A stretch of DNA of 7,375 nucleotides from Spirochaetaceae bacterium (GTDB lineage: Bacteria; Spirochaetota; Spirochaetia; DSM-27196; SLST01), in contig SKVA01000245.1 of the NCBI GenBank assembly GCA_007129695.1, forward strand, positions 1 through 7,375, written 5' to 3'. The notes below the pieces were generated by a model. That model was not told the DNA's origin. It saw nothing but the letters and a program-made list of their open reading frames with translations, and ran no database searches. Shown in pieces: positions 6,119-7,375 of the stretch (its first letter is position 1; every line of letters starts with the position of its first letter). Position numbers and translations under genes: made by a program.

Positions 6119-7342
6119 ATGGTACAACGCTTTTCATTGGTAATGGTTCTACTGCTCGCGGCTATCGTCGCGAGCGCTCAGATAACGCGACCCGGCTGGG
6201 ACGATCCGGTCCCCGGTTCGCTGCTGTCGGTCGTCTTTCAGGAACGCGTGAGTCCGCAGGAGATCTTCGCGCGCGGCATCGAACTGTTCGAACAGTACGA
6301 GCGACCGCTTCCCGAGTTTGGCGCAGACGTCTACCGACTCGTGTTCTGGTCATCCGACTTTGACGGCACCCCGATCCACGCGCACGCGCTGCTCGTGATC
6401 CCGGTCGCAAACACGCCGATCTCCGCGCCGGTCCTCGCGTTCGGCTCGGGGACTACCGGCCTGGGCAACCACTGCGCGCCGAGCCTGGAGATGCCGCGGT
6501 TCGAGCGGCTCGGCTGGTACAAGGAGAACATGCTCGACTACGCAGGCCAGGGCATCATCGCGATCTTCCCCGACTACATCGGGTTCAACAATGTGAAGAT
6601 CCCGCAGCGCTATTTCAGCAAGATGGCCGAAGGTCACGTGATGCTCGACAGCCTCCGCGCCGCGCGTGCGGTCGCATCGAGCCCGCGGACGATCGTGCGC
6701 ACGCGCACCACGCCGGCCGCACAGGACTTCACCGCCGGCTACTCGCAGGGAGGGCACGCGGCGCTCGCCGCCGCAGATATCAGGGCCGACTACGCCCCGG
6801 AGATCAACCTCATCGGCGCGATCGGCTTCGGAGCGACCAACAGCATCGAATCGCTCTGGCGCGACGCCGGCTTCTACCCGCCGAGCATCATCTACACGTT
6901 CATGCAGATGTACGGCCGCGCACTGGTCCGACCCGAGCAGATCCTCCAGCCGCAGTGGCTCGAAAACCTCGAGTACCAGGTCATGAGCGAGTGCGTATTC
7001 ACCTTCCAGTTCACCTACCCGCACAACGTACGCGGCCTGTTCACCGAGCGATTCTACAACGCGTTGATGGCCCGGAGGCTCGACGTCGAGTTCCCGGAGA
7101 TCAAGCGGCTCCTGGATGAGAACGAAACCGGTCTGACGGGGCACGGGTTGCCGGTGCTCATGATCCAGGGCAACCAGGATATCATCGCGACGAACGCGAG
7201 CCAGCGCGAGTTCGTGCAGCGCCTGCGGGCGAGCGGCAGCGACGTGATCTACATCGAAATGGAGAACGTGCGCCACCGGCAGACGCGCCCGGCAGGGTTC
7301 GCCGAATCGGTCCGGTTCATCAGAAACCTGATGGGAAACTGA
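6119..7342 (+). CDS. Exported alpha/beta-hydrolase, secretory lipase (LIP)-like serine esterase
   Basis: A 407-residue secreted or periplasmic serine hydrolase. Residues 1-20 form a Sec signal peptide with a hydrophobic core (VMVLLLAAIVA) and a probable signal peptidase I cut after ASA, before Q21; no lipobox cysteine follows. GSGTTG (109-114) with NHCAPS (117-122) resembles the oxyanion region of the secretory lipase family. FPDYIGF (150-156) and MLDSLRAARAV (175-185) also fit that family. The nucleophile is S209 in GYSQGG, the acid is probably D354 in QGNQDIIA, and the base is probably H386 in ENVRHRQ. C119 and C292 are the only cysteines and could form a disulfide after export. It probably hydrolyses an ester such as an acylglycerol, but the substrate cannot be deduced. 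It appears to be a single-gene unit with its own promoter. The ATG at 6119 has an AAGAGGG site 5 bases upstream. Confidence 0.85.
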   Translation: MVQRFSLVMVLLLAAIVASAQITRPGWDDPVPGSLLSVVFQERVSPQEIFARGIELFEQYERPLPEFGADVYRLVFWSSDFDGTPIHAHALLVIPVANTPISAPVLAFGSGTTGLGNHCAPSLEMPRFERLGWYKENMLDYAGQGIIAIFPDYIGFNNVKIPQRYFSKMAEGHVMLDSLRAARAVASSPRTIVRTRTTPAAQDFTAGYSQGGHAALAAADIRADYAPEINLIGAIGFGATNSIESLWRDAGFYPPSIIYTFMQMYGRALVRPEQILQPQWLENLEYQVMSECVFTFQFTYPHNVRGLFTERFYNALMARRLDVEFPEIKRLLDENETGLTGHGLPVLMIQGNQDIIATNASQREFVQRLRASGSDVIYIEMENVRHRQTRPAGFAESVRFIRNLMGN

Positions 7343-7375
7343 TCGCCGACGACACGAATCGGATCGCGACGCCCG

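Noticed and set aside
6350..7276. Open frame of 308 codons on the - strand opposite the hydrolase gene
   Set aside because: The + strand frame has a signal peptide, a catalytic triad and family motifs. The antisense frame is Arg/Glu/Asp/Val/His-rich with no motif or ribosome site, so it is a codon-bias shadow.
7343..7375. Possible hairpin (CCGA...TCGG) just after the hydrolase stop
   Set aside because: The stem is 4 base pairs with bulged extensions, there is no T-tract, and the window ends before the context can be judged.

Overview
The window is a GC-rich, tightly packed bacterial segment with six protein-coding genes (one cut by the left edge). There are no RNA genes, mobile elements, CRISPR arrays or gene-free stretches longer than about 120 bases. 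A bacterial-type prolyl-tRNA synthetase with an editing domain, strong Shine-Dalgarno (SD) sequences and a classical Sec signal peptide show a bacterium. The genus cannot be read from this sequence. The signal peptide and gene set would suit a Gram-negative-type aquatic or saline bacterium such as a spirochaete, but that is only a guess.

Left part: the 3' end of msrA (methionine sulfoxide reductase A, + strand) runs tail-to-tail into a histone-deacetylase-family amidohydrolase gene (- strand); the two genes overlap by 10 bases at their stops. The deacetylase gene is divergent from the next block, separated by a roughly 100-base AT-rich intergenic region. That region holds a convincing sigma70-type promoter and a small inverted repeat lying over its -10 box.

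Central part: a three-gene + strand operon, TSUP-family (TauE/SafE) membrane transporter, small single-domain rhodanese, and a CstB-like fusion of a metallo-beta-lactamase-fold persulfide dioxygenase with one degenerate and one active rhodanese domain. The gene gaps are 34 and 21 bases. Together they read as a reactive-sulfur detoxification set. The rhodaneses move sulfane sulfur, the dioxygenase oxidises persulfides to sulfite or thiosulfate, and the TSUP protein is the likely exporter of an oxidised sulfur anion. No sulfide:quinone oxidoreductase and no CstR/BigR-type regulator lies inside the window.

Right part: proS (- strand) converges on the sulfur operon with only 7 bases between stop codons. 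It is divergent from the last gene, an exported serine hydrolase resembling the secretory lipase (LIP) family, preceded by its own probable promoter. The most interesting points are a four-cysteine cluster in the central loop of the TSUP transporter, an apparent CTG start for that gene, and the possible operator over the sulfur operon promoter. I found no strong case for a wholly new system.
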